A stretch of 64,000 nucleotides of DNA from the NCBI GenBank assembly GCA_030734395.1, contig JAUZTG010000048.1:124001-188000 (forward strand), given 5' to 3'. Position 1 is the first letter of the stretch; every line of letters starts with the position of its first letter. Below the pieces are notes generated by a model. It made no database searches. It saw nothing but the letters and a program-made list of their open reading frames with translations, and was not told the DNA's origin. This DNA is from Sarocladium kiliense (lineage: Eukaryota > Ascomycota > Sordariomycetes > Hypocreales > Sarocladiaceae). The position numbers and the translations under genes are program-made. Of the stretch, positions 52,608-63,275 are shown piece by piece.

Positions 52608-55600
52608 CTAGAGTCCGGCAGGTTCGTAGTACTCCCGAAAACGATCTGTCTCTTCCCATCGCACATTGTAAACGACATTCCAACATACAAGCAGGAGCAT
52701 AGGGAAGCGTGTAGTCCAATAACTGAGGTACCCCTCGGGCAAAGGGCCAACGCTGCGCTTCAGGCTGTCTGACATATCCTCGTAGTGGTTCTTCTTGTTC
52801 CGCAAAGCTCGTAAAAGATCCAGAAGACGAGTCCCTGTGTACTTGCGCTGCTTACCAAGGGAGTCAACGAACTCGCGACTGAGTGCCCGCAGAAAGTCAC
52901 CCCTGGTCACGCCGGGTGCATGTCTCTCAAGCTCAACGAGTGCAGCTGAGGGAGGATCACGCGGCTCCTTCTCAAAGTGATCCGACACATCGCAAAGAAA
53001 GGCTAGGCGTTTCTTAGCGGACCAGAAAAAGGGGTGCGCCATGATGTCACGCGCAGTAGGTCTCAGCTTCGGGTCAGCGTCAAGCATGGAGGCAATAAGG
53101 TCCTTTGCCTCATATGCAAAATCACCCAAAGAGTCCAGAGCTTGGAGGTTGTGGTTTCCCTTCCGAATGTTCACCTCCCTCATATACTTGTCGCCACAAT
53201 CGAATGGATGAGATCCATTGGTCAAGACATAAAAGAAAACAAGCCCCAAAGAGAAAATGTCGATTGCTCGTGTTGCGCGTCGACTGTGGGGGCCCAGCGC
53301 ATGGTCATTCACCAGCACAGAGCCAGACCCGCTGTGAGTGCTTAGTTCCATAACGCCTGCATCTCGAGCGTCATCATCAAGTAGCAGTTCAGGCGCACGC
53401 CAACCAGAAGTTCCCGCCGCTCTGCCTGTTGTGGCCCCGAAGGAAGATTGTCCTCCCTCAAGCTTTTTGCAGAGGCCAAAGTCTGAAACCAACAGCCGAG
53501 GACGACCATCCTTGCCCATGTTGACCAAGATATTTTGTGGCTTCAGATCCCGGTGGACGATTCGCAGCTGATGCAGGTGACTGATGCCGTTCGTGATTTG
53601 GTACAAGACGCCTGGGAGATCCATCTTGCCAGCGTTTGCCAGAGAACGGAAATGAGAAGGGCGCTCAACGACATCGGCAAGCGATGCCGCACATCTCTCC
53701 AGGGCAATGTACAGGAAACCATCTCTGATTTGTTGCGAATAGTAACGGATGACTAATAGGATGATTAGCAACAATGAAGTGAGCTGTATCGGGTGACATA
53801 ACAAACCATTGGGGTGATCATCGCTTTCCCTCAGGAGTCGTGTCTCTTGGGAAGCGATGTCATAAAATTGTATCAACATCCGCTTCACCGCGACTTCGCG
53901 ACCATCGAACTTTCCGGCAAAAACGAGGGTACCGTTGCTTCCAGTGCCAAGCTGTACCTCAGTGTTGACCTCGATGTTGCCCATGCGAATGATAGGTCCC
54001 GTGACAGCTTGCATATCATTTGCGATGGTCATCACATCCGGTTCAAAGATTGGCCGATCGCCAAGCTTTTTCGCATTGTTAACCGCCTCTTCAACTGTAG
54101 CAGAGGTTGGTTCATCAGTCCTCGAGAGGGAATTCTCGCGACCCTTGCCCTTCTTGTGCTTGACTCCACCGCGGCGGCCACGGTGGGCCTTCTTTTTCTT
54201 CTCTGAACCGGTAGATGATGCAGGCATATTGGAGTCTCCAGGTTCGAGATCAACGCTTGCTGGTGGCTCCAACTCATCAACCTTGTGGGCGGGAATTCCA
54301 GCGTTTGACTTTTTGTTGGCCATGTGATGTCCAGCTTCGTGCTCTTCCCGAAGTGTGGAATTGGTGGTGGGATGGTCTTCTGAACTTTCCGCTCCCTTTT
54401 CGTCATGCCGACTAGGCTCAGGAAGTTGCTCAGATTCAGAGTCTTCACCTTTTTGATGATGTCCAGGCTCGTCCATTAAATATGGAATGACCTCACGCCA
54501 TGTACCGCGTCTGCGGAACTGGCCGTATGCTTGACGCAATTTCTTCTCATTGTAAATGAGAGCTCCGAAAAAGAGGATGATCAGGATAGGGTTGCTGATG
54601 AAGTCGATCACACTGTTGGCAGCGCTGCGAGGTAGCAACTTGACTTTCCCAATAAGGGTTGCATCAAGATCGTCGGTTGGGGAATCAACCGGTAAGAGAG
54701 ACTCGTTATCCCTCTCCGTCTCATCACTATTGTCATGAGTCATCCCATGAGGAAGGGTTGGGGGGTGTCCTGAGACCGCAGACTGGAGATTGTCGAGATA
54801 ATGCGTGCCCACGAGGACACGAGAGACCTGCGCCTGGCTAATAGTATCCCATACTGGCCCAAGCTCTGACCAGTCTACCTTCGCAATCTGCGCAACGGGA
54901 GCATCGACGACCAGTGGGTACGCGCGGCCCGACAGTGCAAACCAGCCACCATCTTCTGTCTGATTCAGGAATATGCGATTGTCTCGTGCCCGGACCATAT
55001 CCTCGTCTTGCTCCTGCGAAGGCATAGGAGGCTGAGGAAGAATCACGAGTTGAGGGTTGCTTTCCAAGGGAGCATCCCAAGGTCGACACACATCGAAGAC
55101 ACGAGCAACTGGGCTTGAAAATTTCTCGCTGTAGAGCTTGGCGCCCTGCTTGTTGCGACCGAAGTCAAAAGCGTATACCTTGCCGTCATGCTTGCTAGAT
55201 ATGTAGCGGCCATCACGGGACTGGTGATACTGTTGGAACAAATCATTATCGAAATTGTTTGGCACCCATTCCGAGTATTTGAGGGTGGCAATTGGCCGAT
55301 GGTCTCGGCGATGAATAGCAACGGTGTACTCGATGCGCCCGAGCGTAATTGTGCCCGTGGAGCTGCACTCTTCGGGGTTTACACCATGCAGGCCATTGGG
55401 CCGAAGACAGCTCTCTGCTTCATCGGAGTGAGAGCCTCCGGAGCCGAACCATTTCAGAACCTGCCCAGTTGCGGCATCGAGGGTAATCATGGTGGTTTTC
55501 TTGTCCCCTGTGTACACCACAGGCGGCTGTTCTCCCGCGTAGGGTGAGAGTTCTTCGACAAGGTGCTTCATTGTAAAGCCGGTACGGACCAGGCCCATAC

Positions 55601-56345
55601 CGGAGTCGGGGATCCAGACGTAGAGGCTTCCGTCACGACTGGGTTCAACCGCCCAAATGTAGTGATCAACGGCGTCGTAGTCATCATCAAGAGTTGAGAC
55701 GTTGGCGCGGTAATGCTTGGTTTCTACCATTGGCTGGTCGACCTGAAGTCGCCAAATTTCCTTGCCCGTGTTTCGGTCACTGGCAATGAGGTTTCCATCG
55801 ACGGTCGCCAGAAGAACGAAGTCTTCTACTTCCCAGTCTCCCAGACTCCGCGCAATCTGCGGCGAGGCGACACCAGAGGCATGGGCACTGGTGGATCGCT
55901 TGTGTCCGGGAGAGTGTGGTGCTCGAACGGCGGATGCCGGAGCATAAGTTGCGAGGGCGCTCGCATCGTCGGTATATTTCGAACCGTTTTTCTTATGAGC
56001 TTTCCCGCCTCGAGCCTCATCTGCTTCGGTATCGACGGCTCGGGCTTGGTCCTGGGGTTTTGCGTGCTGCAGACGCTTTATGTGCGATGAATGGTGTTCT
56101 GCCGGATGTTGGCCTTGATTGTGCGATTCAAGGTTTCGTTTTGACTCCTGGATCGCTTCTAGCGAGGTCACGACCCAGTCATCTGCTGGCTTGCCGTCCT
56201 CCACAGCTGCACCCTTTGCATCCACGGCGTTGGCTGCATGATTGGCATTGACGAGGCGAAGCCAAGGGATGAGGAAGACCGCAAAGGCGAGGAGCAGCTT
56301 CGGATTGCCAGACCTCCGTGGGTCAATCAAAGGCCGCGACATCAT
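52608..56345 (-). CDS. ire1: IRE1 unfolded-protein sensor kinase/endoribonuclease
   Basis: ER transmembrane sensor of 1227 aa that splices the HAC1/XBP1-type mRNA during ER stress. Exons are 56345..53807 and 53752..52608. The frame also stays open across the 54-nt intron, but only splicing gives the conserved DDHPNVIRYYSQQ. A signal anchor at residues 16-35 precedes the luminal beta-propeller-like sensor (VEDFVLLATVDGNLIASDRNTG). One transmembrane helix (SNPILIILFFGALIY) and a Lys-rich linker follow. The kinase has the Gly loop (LGTGSNGT), VAVKRM Lys, IVHRDLKPQNIL and SDFG. The KEN RNase domain ends the protein (FLCDVSDHFEKEPRD ... LLRALRNKKNHYEDM ... YWTTRFPMLL). The first Met is one of two adjacent ones. 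Confidence 0.96.
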   Translation of the reverse strand: MMSRPLIDPRRSGNPKLLLAFAVFLIPWLRLVNANHAANAVDAKGAAVEDGKPADDWVVTSLEAIQESKRNLESHNQGQHPAEHHSSHIKRLQHAKPQDQARAVDTEADEARGGKAHKKNGSKYTDDASALATYAPASAVRAPHSPGHKRSTSAHASGVASPQIARSLGDWEVEDFVLLATVDGNLIASDRNTGKEIWRLQVDQPMVETKHYRANVSTLDDDYDAVDHYIWAVEPSRDGSLYVWIPDSGMGLVRTGFTMKHLVEELSPYAGEQPPVVYTGDKKTTMITLDAATGQVLKWFGSGGSHSDEAESCLRPNGLHGVNPEECSSTGTITLGRIEYTVAIHRRDHRPIATLKYSEWVPNNFDNDLFQQYHQSRDGRYISSKHDGKVYAFDFGRNKQGAKLYSEKFSSPVARVFDVCRPWDAPLESNPQLVILPQPPMPSQEQDEDMVRARDNRIFLNQTEDGGWFALSGRAYPLVVDAPVAQIAKVDWSELGPVWDTISQAQVSRVLVGTHYLDNLQSAVSGHPPTLPHGMTHDNSDETERDNESLLPVDSPTDDLDATLIGKVKLLPRSAANSVIDFISNPILIILFFGALIYNEKKLRQAYGQFRRRGTWREVIPYLMDEPGHHQKGEDSESEQLPEPSRHDEKGAESSEDHPTTNSTLREEHEAGHHMANKKSNAGIPAHKVDELEPPASVDLEPGDSNMPASSTGSEKKKKAHRGRRGGVKHKKGKGRENSLSRTDEPTSATVEEAVNNAKKLGDRPIFEPDVMTIANDMQAVTGPIIRMGNIEVNTEVQLGTGSNGTLVFAGKFDGREVAVKRMLIQFYDIASQETRLLRESDDHPNGLLCHPIQLTSLLLIILLVIRYYSQQIRDGFLYIALERCAASLADVVERPSHFRSLANAGKMDLPGVLYQITNGISHLHQLRIVHRDLKPQNILVNMGKDGRPRLLVSDFGLCKKLEGGQSSFGATTGRAAGTSGWRAPELLLDDDARDAGVMELSTHSGSGSVLVNDHALGPHSRRATRAIDIFSLGLVFFYVLTNGSHPFDCGDKYMREVNIRKGNHNLQALDSLGDFAYEAKDLIASMLDADPKLRPTARDIMAHPFFWSAKKRLAFLCDVSDHFEKEPRDPPSAALVELERHAPGVTRGDFLRALSREFVDSLGKQRKYTGTRLLDLLRALRNKKNHYEDMSDSLKRSVGPLPEGYLSYWTTRFPMLLLVCWNVVYNVRWEETDRFREYYEPAGL

Positions 56346-57377
56346 TGTGTATAAAAGAGGCGCCGAGGCTCGGTTTAGATCAAGCAGCCATGGGCGATTT
56401 GTCTTGATGACCTGCCATTCCTAGTTGACGGTAGCGCCGCTCCAGTCGTGGTCAAGAGGCGTTCGCTACCAGGAAAGTCGCATTCGCCGGTCTGATCGTC
56501 AACGGTATCGATATGAGGAAGCCTGAGTTGGAATGATCGATGAGATTGGAAAACAGCGTATGCCGGCGATGATGATGATCTGATGTGAGTATTGGAAGGG
56601 ATGCTGACGAGTTTGTGGGCAGCGACAAGGTGGCCAAGGTCAGGCTCCTGGCAGTGGCTTATGGACAGACTACTGTGGCTGGAGACGGGAGGGGCGGGGT
56701 CACTAGCCTCAATCAGGGGCATTTTGAGATGCGTCACTGGAGCGCCTCGAATGCCACCGAAGTGTGTCGAACAAGGGAGGGTCGGAGTATCTATCCACCG
56801 TTAATACCACCCTTCGTAACGTTGATATTCGAAGGGCTATCTCAACTTCCTTGTTGAATACTGCAACCTACTGAAACACATGGATGTTGCTATTGCAGGA
56901 TGCAATTGATGTTGATTACGTGGCTAGTTCTGTGGGTCTGCTGAGCAGCGGTGGGTGTAAGAGGCCTGGCTTCACCTGCCCGTTCGAAGCAGAACCCGTC
57001 AAGCAATGGCATAACCAGCGTAAAGGCAGAGGACAAATAGACAATGATGATAGACCGAGGTACTGTACGGGGAGCATTATCTCTTGACGATCGTGCAACA
57101 AGTGAAAGAGGACCGGTCCATGGTAGGAAAATGTATCGTCCTATTTTGATGTCAAGCAATCAAGGGCCATGAGCAAGGGATCGCGAGATCAGAAAGTTTG
57201 TCGTCCAGCATCCATCAGGAGAGAGAAATCATCACGTGGAAACATATCGCCGTTTAATAGAAGCATATCAGATGGCATCTCCATGTCTTGCGTGTGGTGG
57301 CGTCTATGGTATCGTTACAATGCGCCCACAACCCCCCCAAGTAACAAGCTGTCTATTGCCTGCCTTTCGCAGAGCAT
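56346..57377. promoter_or_regulatory. Promoter and leader region of ire1
   Basis: A 1.03-kb gap between ire1 (5' end) and cct2 (3' end). Open frames on both strands lack domains. A long ire1 leader is possible; I do not see a clear TATA box. Confidence 0.5.
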
Positions 57378-59152
57378 CTACATGCGTTCGCGTCTCCTTG
57401 GCGCTGCACGGATGATATCATCAACGCGGAGGAGAAGCTGGTATCATGTCAGTACAGCACATTCAGAACATACTCAGGGTTGTTAGTTGAACGCCAGATC
57501 ACTTACCTCAGCTGCCTCGCTTGCTGATGAAACTACTGCCTTCTTCAGCTTGTAGCTCTCAATGACTCCGAGATCCCTCATGTCAGTGATACCACCTCCG
57601 GGTGTCATGAGGTCGAGACCGTAGGTCGTCAGCCCGTCATATATGGCTTTGCGTAGTCTAGAGACCAAGTCGCCGGAGTCCAGTCCAGCATTGTCTGCAA
57701 GGATAGTTGGTAATTGACGCAGAGCAACTGCGAAACTCGACACGGCCATTTGACGCTTGCCTTCGACACGTGTCGCGGCACCCTCCACGGCCTTCGCCAT
57801 CAACATCTCAGCACAGCCGCCACCCAACGTAGTTCGAGGCTCGAGCACTGTCTGAGAAAGCACCGCCAACGCATCATGAAGACTACGTTCAGCCTCATCA
57901 AGAAGCTGCTCCGTCGCACCACGAAGAACGATCGTGCAAGCTTCGCCTGCAGAAACGCCAGAGAACTTGATGAGAGTATCTTCTCCGATGATGACCTCTT
58001 CAATCAAGTCGCACTGCCCGAGTTTGACTTGGTCAGGGTGGTCAAAGGTTGAGGCAATCTCGCCTCCAGTAACGAGAGCAAGCCGCTCAATGCCATCGAA
58101 GTCAGCATGTTCTATCGACATGATACCCGCATCAGTGAAGAGCTGTTCGGGCCAGTTGTAGATAAGTTGACGGTTGATGAAACAGTTGATGCCATGCGAC
58201 TTGATCTTCTCCACCTTGGCCTTCATTTTCTCCTTCTCAGCCTTCTCTAGCTCGGCAAGCTTGCTCGTAGAGCCAACCTTCATACGAGCACCGAAGATCT
58301 TGACCTTGTCTGTGTCCATCGATGTATTGGCGACGAGGATCTTGGCTTTCTCTAGCCTCTTCGGTTGGTTAACGCCGATTTTCTTATCCAAAATGAAACC
58401 TTCGTCCAGGTAGGAATCACTGAGCTTCCCGCCCGCCTTCTTGATGATCTGAATGTGGCTCAGGTCTGATGAGCTTTTCAGCCGAAGGACCGCATCACAA
58501 GCGAGCTTGGCGAAATGGTCGCGGTCGTGGGCAAGAACCTTTGAACTCAGGGTCGTGCGGGCAATGGCGAGAAGGTCTTTACGGAAAGCCTCCGGGCTCT
58601 TGCTGTGGTCAACAGCAGATTCCTCTAGAGCCTTCAATGCAGCCTGGCTCGCTATTCTGTACCCCTCGATGATGGTTTGCGGGTGAACCTTCTTGTCGAC
58701 CAGCTTCTCGGCCTCGCGTAGGAGCTCCGCTGCAAGCACGGCGACTGATGTCGTACCGTCACCGACCTCATCATCCTGAACCTTGGAGATATTGACAAGA
58801 ACCTTGGCCGCAGCGTTGTCGAGTGCGATAGATTTGAGGATGGTAGCGCCGTCGTTTGTGACCATGATCTCGGCTGTAGAACTGCACAGACGATCAGTAC
58901 CTGATAGCGTTTTAAATTCCTTGAATATATACATACGCTGATTGGAGGATCTTGTCCATGCCCTTGGGCCCCAAGGTGCTCTTCACCAGGTCACCCACGG
59001 CGATGGCACCCACGAAGGCGGCGAGACGGGCATTCTCACCCTTTTCCTCTGTGGTGCCCTCCTCGAAGATCTGTGTAGGCTGGAAAGACTACACCAGAAG
59101 AGGTCAGTATACAGACGAACCGCAGAAGTTGGATATGGGCGCAATCTACCAT
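57378..59152 (-). CDS. cct2: Chaperonin-containing TCP-1 subunit beta (CCT2)
   Basis: Cytosolic chaperonin ring subunit of 529 aa that folds actin, tubulin and WD proteins. Exons are 59152..59150, 59088..58937, 58881..57507 and 57437..57378. The first coding exon is just the ATG, followed at once by GTAGAT...GTGTAG; exon 2 continues SFQPTQIFEEGTTEEKGENARL. The signature stretches are KSTLGPKGMDKIL, VTNDGATIL and DEVGDGTTSVAVLAAELL (ATP site), plus GGGCAEM in the C equatorial domain. The last exon gives LLLRVDDIIRAAPRRRERM, the expected C terminus. It is divergent from eIF3b with 517 bp between start codons. Confidence 0.95.
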
Positions 59153-59669
59153 TATGGTGTGAGCTCAGCGGTGACGACGAGCAGTTATACTGGAGAGGGG
59201 ACGGAGCTTGGATGCAGTTCGATATTTTTCCAAGAGTCCCTGGCAAGCTCCAAACCCCCACCTTCCAGGCGCCTCACCGTACCTTGCCTTACCTCATTCG
59301 CGGTGTGCCTGGCAAGCACTGGCCCCGCGGTGCCTGCACGTGACTAGGTTGCCCCGCTACTGGAAAATCAACGGTTCCGCCGCACACATCGACGGCGCTT
59401 TCGTTGCGCCAACCACAAATTCTCGATCTGCCGGCCTCAGATTGATAGACCGACTTTGACGCCCCCCGAGTTGCACGGCCGAGTCCCGAGATCATCCACG
59501 CGCCTTTATACGGCCTCTCGTTTGCGATCAACTTTACTGCAGTCCCCATTTCGACACATCAGGAACGGCAGAGGGCATTTCTTGGACTTACCAGGTCGTT
59601 GGCCGCCGCGGGGCATCTCCCACTTTTACACCCCTCTCCTCCACCACCAAGTCGGAATAACCACCCAAC
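59153..59669. promoter_or_regulatory. Bidirectional promoter of cct2 and eIF3b
   Basis: A 517-bp gap between two divergent housekeeping genes. It has TACCTTGCCTTACCT near 59280-59294 and a strongly pyrimidine-rich leader (about 59614-59665) before the eIF3b ATG. No gene is supported. Confidence 0.55.
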
Positions 59670-62052
59670 ATGGCTCCCACGTTTGAGCATCTGCGAGACG
59701 CCGACCTCGACGAAGATGATTTTAACGAGGACGACATCGACATCTCTGATCTGCGGGAAAAGTTCGAGGTTCAGCTGGAGCAGGGCTACGACTCGTTCGT
59801 CGTGATCGATGGACTGCCCCAGGTTACTGAAGATCAGAAGCCCAAGCTGGTCAAGTTCCTTCTCCGCAAGCTCAACACGGTCGGAACCACACGCGAAGAT
59901 CTCGTGCACATGCCTATGGGTGAGGATGGAAAGTCTTTGAGGTATGCAGGCCGCGCGAAGTCCTTCCCGTTACTCACTTCGGAGCCTTGATCATTGATAC
60001 GAATATCACAGCTTTGCTTTCGTCGAATACTCTTCGCCTGCCGAGGCGGCTGCTGCCACCAGGCAGCTCGACCAGGTTGCCCTCGATAAGAAGCACACTA
60101 TGCGCGTCAACAAGATGACCGATATCGAGCGGTACGGTCGCGAAGGGCGCATCGACGAAACTTACCACCCTCCTCACATCGACGAGTTCACTGAGAAAGA
60201 GCACTTGCGATGGTGGCTCAAGGATCCTTCCGACCGTGGTCGTGATCAGTTTGTCATGTACCGCGGCGACAGCGTCGGTGTCTACTGGAACAACGAGCGC
60301 GATCAGCCGGAGAATGTGGTCGACCGTCAGCACTGGACGGAGACCTTCGTCCAGTGGTCCCCTCTTGGTACCTACCTCACCTCCGTTCACGCTCAGGGTG
60401 TACAACTCTGGGGAGGTCCGTCCTGGTCTCGACAGGCTAGATTCGCCCATCCCTTTGTCAACCTTGTTGCGTTCTCGCCTACCGAGAAGTATCTGGTCAC
60501 TTGGTCTAATAGGCCCATCTCAATTCCCGATGAAGGCCACCCGGCCTTGTCGATTGATGACGATGGCAAGAACTATGTGATCTGGGACATCGCCACTGGA
60601 GCACCTCTGCGCTCTTTCGCCAACCTCGATCCTCCCAAGAACGCAGACGAATCACGCCCCCCTCCGAAACTGCAGTGGCCCGCTTTCAAGTGGTCTGCTG
60701 ATGACAAGTACGTGGCCCGTCTGGCGCAGGGCTCATCTATCTCAGTGTATGAGCTGCCACGCATGAACCTTCTGGACAAGACCTCAATCAAGATTGACGG
60801 CGTTGTCGATTTCGATTGGGCACCTGCATCACCGCAACGCGACGGTGTCAAGTCTTACGAACAGCTTTTCTGCTACTGGACCCCTGAAATTGGCAGCAAC
60901 CCCGCCAAGGTCGGTCTGATGAGTATTCCATCGAAGGAGATCGTCCGAACCCTTAATCTCTTTAGCGTCAGCGATGCAAAGCTGCACTGGCAGTCAGAAG
61001 CTGCCTATCTTTGCGTCAAGGTCGACAGGCATTCAAAATCGAAGAAGTCTCAGGCGACCACGCTTGAGATCTTCCGCATCAAGGAAAAGGGTGTGCCCGT
61101 CGAAGTGGTTGATACGATCAAGGACACTGTCATCAATTTCGCTTGGGAGCCCCGTGGAGACCGCTTTGCCATCATCACTACTTCGGAACCCGTGGGTGTT
61201 ACTGCTGTTCCTCCCAAGACCGCTGTGTCCTTCTTCTGCCCAGAAAAGGCAAAGGGCAACTCGACAGGCAACTTCAAGCTTCTGCGCACTTTGGATAAGA
61301 AGAACAGCAACGCGATCTATTGGTCGCCGAGGGGCCGCTTCGTTGTCATCGCGACTGTGCACAGCCAGCAAAGCTCCGATCTTGACTTCTTTGACCTTGA
61401 CTTCGAGGGCGAAAAGCCCGAGTCCGACAAGGACCTGACTGCGAATCTTCAACTCATGAACACTGCCGACCACTATGGTGTGACTGACGTAGAGTGGGAT
61501 CCTTCAGGTCGCTTTGTTGCTACTTGGGCGTCCGTCTGGAAGCACCAGGTAAGTTAAACATGATTTTCAGCGGTTTCCACCACGGTGTTGAGCATAATAC
61601 TAATCATTGTACAGATGGAGAATGGATTCCACATCTACGACTTCAAGGGTGAGGTCCTGCGAGAGGCACCCATCGACAAGTTCAAGCAGTTCTCCTGGAG
61701 GCCACGGCCGCCTACAATGTTGACCAAGGACGAGCAAAAGCAGATCCGCAAGAACCTGCGAGAGTATAGTCGGGTGTTTGAGCAAGAAGATGCTGACCGC
61801 GGCGCGTCAGCTGACTTGGCTGTTGTTGAGGCACGCCGCGCTCTGCTTCGGGAGTGGTACGCTTGGCGCGAGGAGGTTGAGGCAGAGGTCGCAGAGGAGC
61901 GTGCTGCTCTCGGATTGCCGGCGGACCCACACACTGCTCTCCTGGAAGCGAAGACAAAGTCGATGGAAGGTGGCGCTGGAAGCGAGGAATCGCGCGTCAT
62001 CGAAGAAATCGTTGAGGAGGTCTTGGAGGAGCATGAGGAAATCATTGACTAG
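59670..62052 (+). CDS. prt1: Translation initiation factor eIF3 subunit b (Prt1)
   Basis: Scaffold subunit of eIF3, 748 aa, required for 40S recruitment of initiation factors and mRNA. Exons are 59670..59941, 60012..61548 and 61615..62052. An acidic N terminus (DEDDFNEDDIDISDL) precedes an RRM at about residues 41-125 (FVVIDGLPQV ... LSFAFVEYSSPAEA), which spans the first splice. A nine-bladed WD-type propeller follows (ETFVQWSPLGTYL, NLVAFSPTEKYLVTWS, AIYWSPRGRFVVIAT, VEWDPSGRFVATW). The C-terminal helical tail (MLTKDEQKQIRKNLREYSRVFEQED...) binds eIF3i/g and ends in an acidic run (EEIVEEVLEEHEEIID). The ATG context (caacATGGC) is strong. Confidence 0.96.
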
Positions 62053-63271
62053 GACATGGGAGGCTTTTCATGCAGAGCGAAGAGGTTCCCCCCAGGTTGA
62101 GGCAGAAAAGGAACGAGAATTTGGAGCCATGGGTGATCTAGATAGGCGCAGGGTCATAATGCAATTTTTTTCTCCTGATATCCTCAACTTCGTTCCACAG
62201 ACAAAGCAAGGCAGATACCATCGGCATGGTCCGAGACCAGAATCACGTTTCTTGGGTTTCGCCAATGAAGGACTCTAGCCAGAACGGTTGTTCGATCGTT
62301 TCACACTGGCTTGACACATGTACCAGACACCCAACAGGTGAATACAGGCGTCATATGTTGCGTGGCGGCTGCAGGGGAAATCATTGTCCCGACACCGTGT
62401 TCGTGTTGTCTCCATGATAGTAGCATATTGCACTGGAAGATGGTTCAGGACATATAAATTGCTTCCGATCATGCATCACTCTGAGCTAGCTTATTGCTGC
62501 TTGGTGGCCAAGGCAAGGGATAAGGTACGTGAATACAGGGTAAGCTAACTTAAGGTACCTAAGGACGCCCCTAATTGCAAGGGGCTTCAAATTTTCGCCG
62601 AGATCCATGTGCAAGCCCCAGACGAACGCACGCATCCCGTCATGGCTGAGGCGCAGGCATATGCAATCTCAATGCAGCTGCCCATTGCCAATCTCCAGTG
62701 TGCCCACCCGCAAGACGTGCGATAAGCTCAGACCGCTTACGGTGCCTGACTCCCGTCCTGTCCGCTTGGACAAGCGCTCGACTCCTGATTCTAGCTTACA
62801 TGTGCATCTGATTCCAATCGGATCCCTTATACAGGTGCTAAACTAGTACTACCTACCTAGTACCTTATTCCAGCACTATCAAATCCGCGTCCATCCCGCC
62901 CTCTCCGCACCTTGTCATTGTCGAACACACGCTCGTTTTCTCCTACCACGACGCAAACCTTGACCTCCTCTGCGCACACATTCGTCTCGATTGCCAATCA
63001 CACAAGCCCTCTCATTTTGAGTTCAAGAGAATCTCCCGCGGATACGCCCTTGAGCAACACCGACGGTGGCCCTCCGGAATTTACCCCCCTGCTTCTCGAC
63101 CGCTCCTGGCGCATACGTGGTGCGACGAGAAACCCTCGAAAAAACGTGCTCCGCCTGCAGAAACCCGCCGAGTCTTTCTAGGGACATCCAAATCTCGTCC
63201 GACCGGCTTATCCGGGCTACACTGTCTAACACCAGCGGGCGGCCCTATCCCTCAAGCGCAGCCATGCGACG
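62053..63271. promoter_or_regulatory. Intergenic and long leader of the gene at 63272
   Basis: A 1.2-kb gap. Between 62524 and 62875 there are several GGTAC/TACCT motifs. The stretch 62880-63263 is pyrimidine-rich and probably transcribed leader. No domain-bearing frame is present. Confidence 0.5.
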
Positions 63272-63275
63272 ATGA
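63264..63275 (+). promoter_or_regulatory. Minimal upstream ORF (MRR-stop) overlapping the main start
   Basis: ATG CGA CGA TGA runs from 63264 to 63275 and its stop overlaps the main start codon as ATGA (63272-63275). This arrangement could allow termination-reinitiation or leaky scanning to set translation of the downstream protein. Confidence 0.6.
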
